A stretch of DNA of 6,366 nucleotides from Desulfotomaculum sp. (GTDB lineage: Bacteria > Bacillota > Desulfotomaculia > Desulfotomaculales > Nap2-2B): NCBI GenBank assembly GCA_003445555.1, contig DMDI01000064.1:1-6366 (forward strand), written 5' to 3'. A program made the translations under genes and the position numbers. This document shows, piece after piece, positions 6,225 through 6,366 of the stretch. Position 1 is the stretch's first letter. The number at the start of each line of letters is the position of its first letter. Below the pieces are notes generated by a model. The model made no database searches and was not told where the DNA came from. It saw only the letters and a program-made list of their open reading frames with translations.

Positions 6225-6285
6225 AGATAAAAGGCACTTCGCCATTTAATAATATGATCATCCTGGCTTCGTGCCTTTTATCTTT
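6223..6285 (-). terminator. Strong hairpin, probable intrinsic terminator of tRNA-Met
   Basis: A perfect 15-bp inverted repeat (AAAGATAAAAGGCAC at 6223-6237 and its complement at 6271-6285) is continued inward by a 3x3 internal loop and a second 4-bp stem, GCCA (6241-6244) with TGGC (6264-6267), closing a 19-base loop. Read on the minus strand, the GGCAC/GTGCC core is followed by TTTTATCTTT, the U-rich tail of an intrinsic terminator, starting 13 bases past the tRNA 3' end. The repeat is symmetrical and could also act on the plus strand. It lies between the tRNA and the ferritin-like gene, so it most likely ends the tRNA transcript. Confidence 0.6.
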
Positions 6286-6298
6286 TATTATTTAAATT

Positions 6299-6366
6299 TG
6301 GTAGCGGCGCGGGGACTCGAACCCCGGACACTACGGGTATGAACCGTATGCTCTGACCAACTGAGC
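6299..6366 (-). tRNA. tRNA-Met(CAT), elongator type, 5' end cut by the window edge
   Basis: Read on the minus strand, the sequence starts in the D arm (GCTCAGTTGGTCAGAGC), followed by anticodon stem TACGG/CCGTA around loop TTCATAC (anticodon CAT), a five-base variable loop, T arm CGGGG-TTCGAGT-CCCCG, 3' acceptor strand CGCCGCT, discriminator A and an encoded CCA (plus-strand 6299-6301). Nine 5' bases, the acceptor strand and positions 8-9, are outside the window. The anticodon arm matches the elongator Met tRNA of Bacillus as I recall it. It is unlike initiator tRNA (no GGG/CCC anticodon stem), and the Ile(CAT) alternative is less likely but not excluded without the 5' strand. Confidence 0.92.

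Noticed and set aside
6299..6366. Initiator tRNA-fMet
   Set aside because: The anticodon stem is TACGG/CCGTA and lacks the three G-C pairs of initiators; the elongator form fits better.

Overview
The window looks like a chromosomal accessory segment from a low-to-mid GC Firmicute, probably a clostridial or Peptococcaceae-type anaerobe. This rests on strong purine-rich Shine-Dalgarno sites, two TTG starts, and a partial elongator tRNA-Met whose anticodon arm resembles the Bacillus version as I remember it. Species cannot be named from the sequence.

Region 1 (1-2587, + strand) is the 3' end of a likely BREX-type phage-defence operon. It holds the C-terminus of an unidentified upstream gene, a complete 521-residue PglZ (alkaline-phosphatase-fold core protein of BREX/Pgl systems), and a translationally coupled 242-residue protein that is probably BrxA-like. 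The order 'large gene - pglZ - brxA at the end' fits the described type 3 BREX layout (brxF, brxC, pglXI, brxHII, pglZ, brxA), but the deciding genes lie upstream of the window.

Region 2 (2588-2797) is a 210-bp AT-rich spacer. It carries a near-consensus sigma-A promoter (TTGACA, 17 bp, TATATT) and a T-rich leader. It marks a visible drop in GC content and the start of a new transcription unit.

Region 3 (2798-5530, + strand) is a tight three-gene operon: a tetratricopeptide-repeat protein with an exact 40-residue repeat register (TTG start), a DUF4037 nucleotidyltransferase-like protein (TTG start), and a small protein with a histidine/aspartate/glutamate pattern like zinc-dependent phospholipase C. 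Gene spacing is 37 and 11 bp. I know of no named system with this trio. The combination of a scaffold, a possible nucleotidyltransferase and a possible metal-dependent hydrolase beside a BREX operon is the best candidate here for something undescribed.

Region 4 (5531-6366) contains, on the minus strand, a 177-residue ferritin-like protein with a full set of diiron ligands. Upstream of it lie a 15-bp perfect hairpin, probably the terminator of the tRNA, and an elongator tRNA-Met(CAT) cut by the window edge. The region-3 operon and the ferritin-like gene converge over a short A/T-only inverted repeat.
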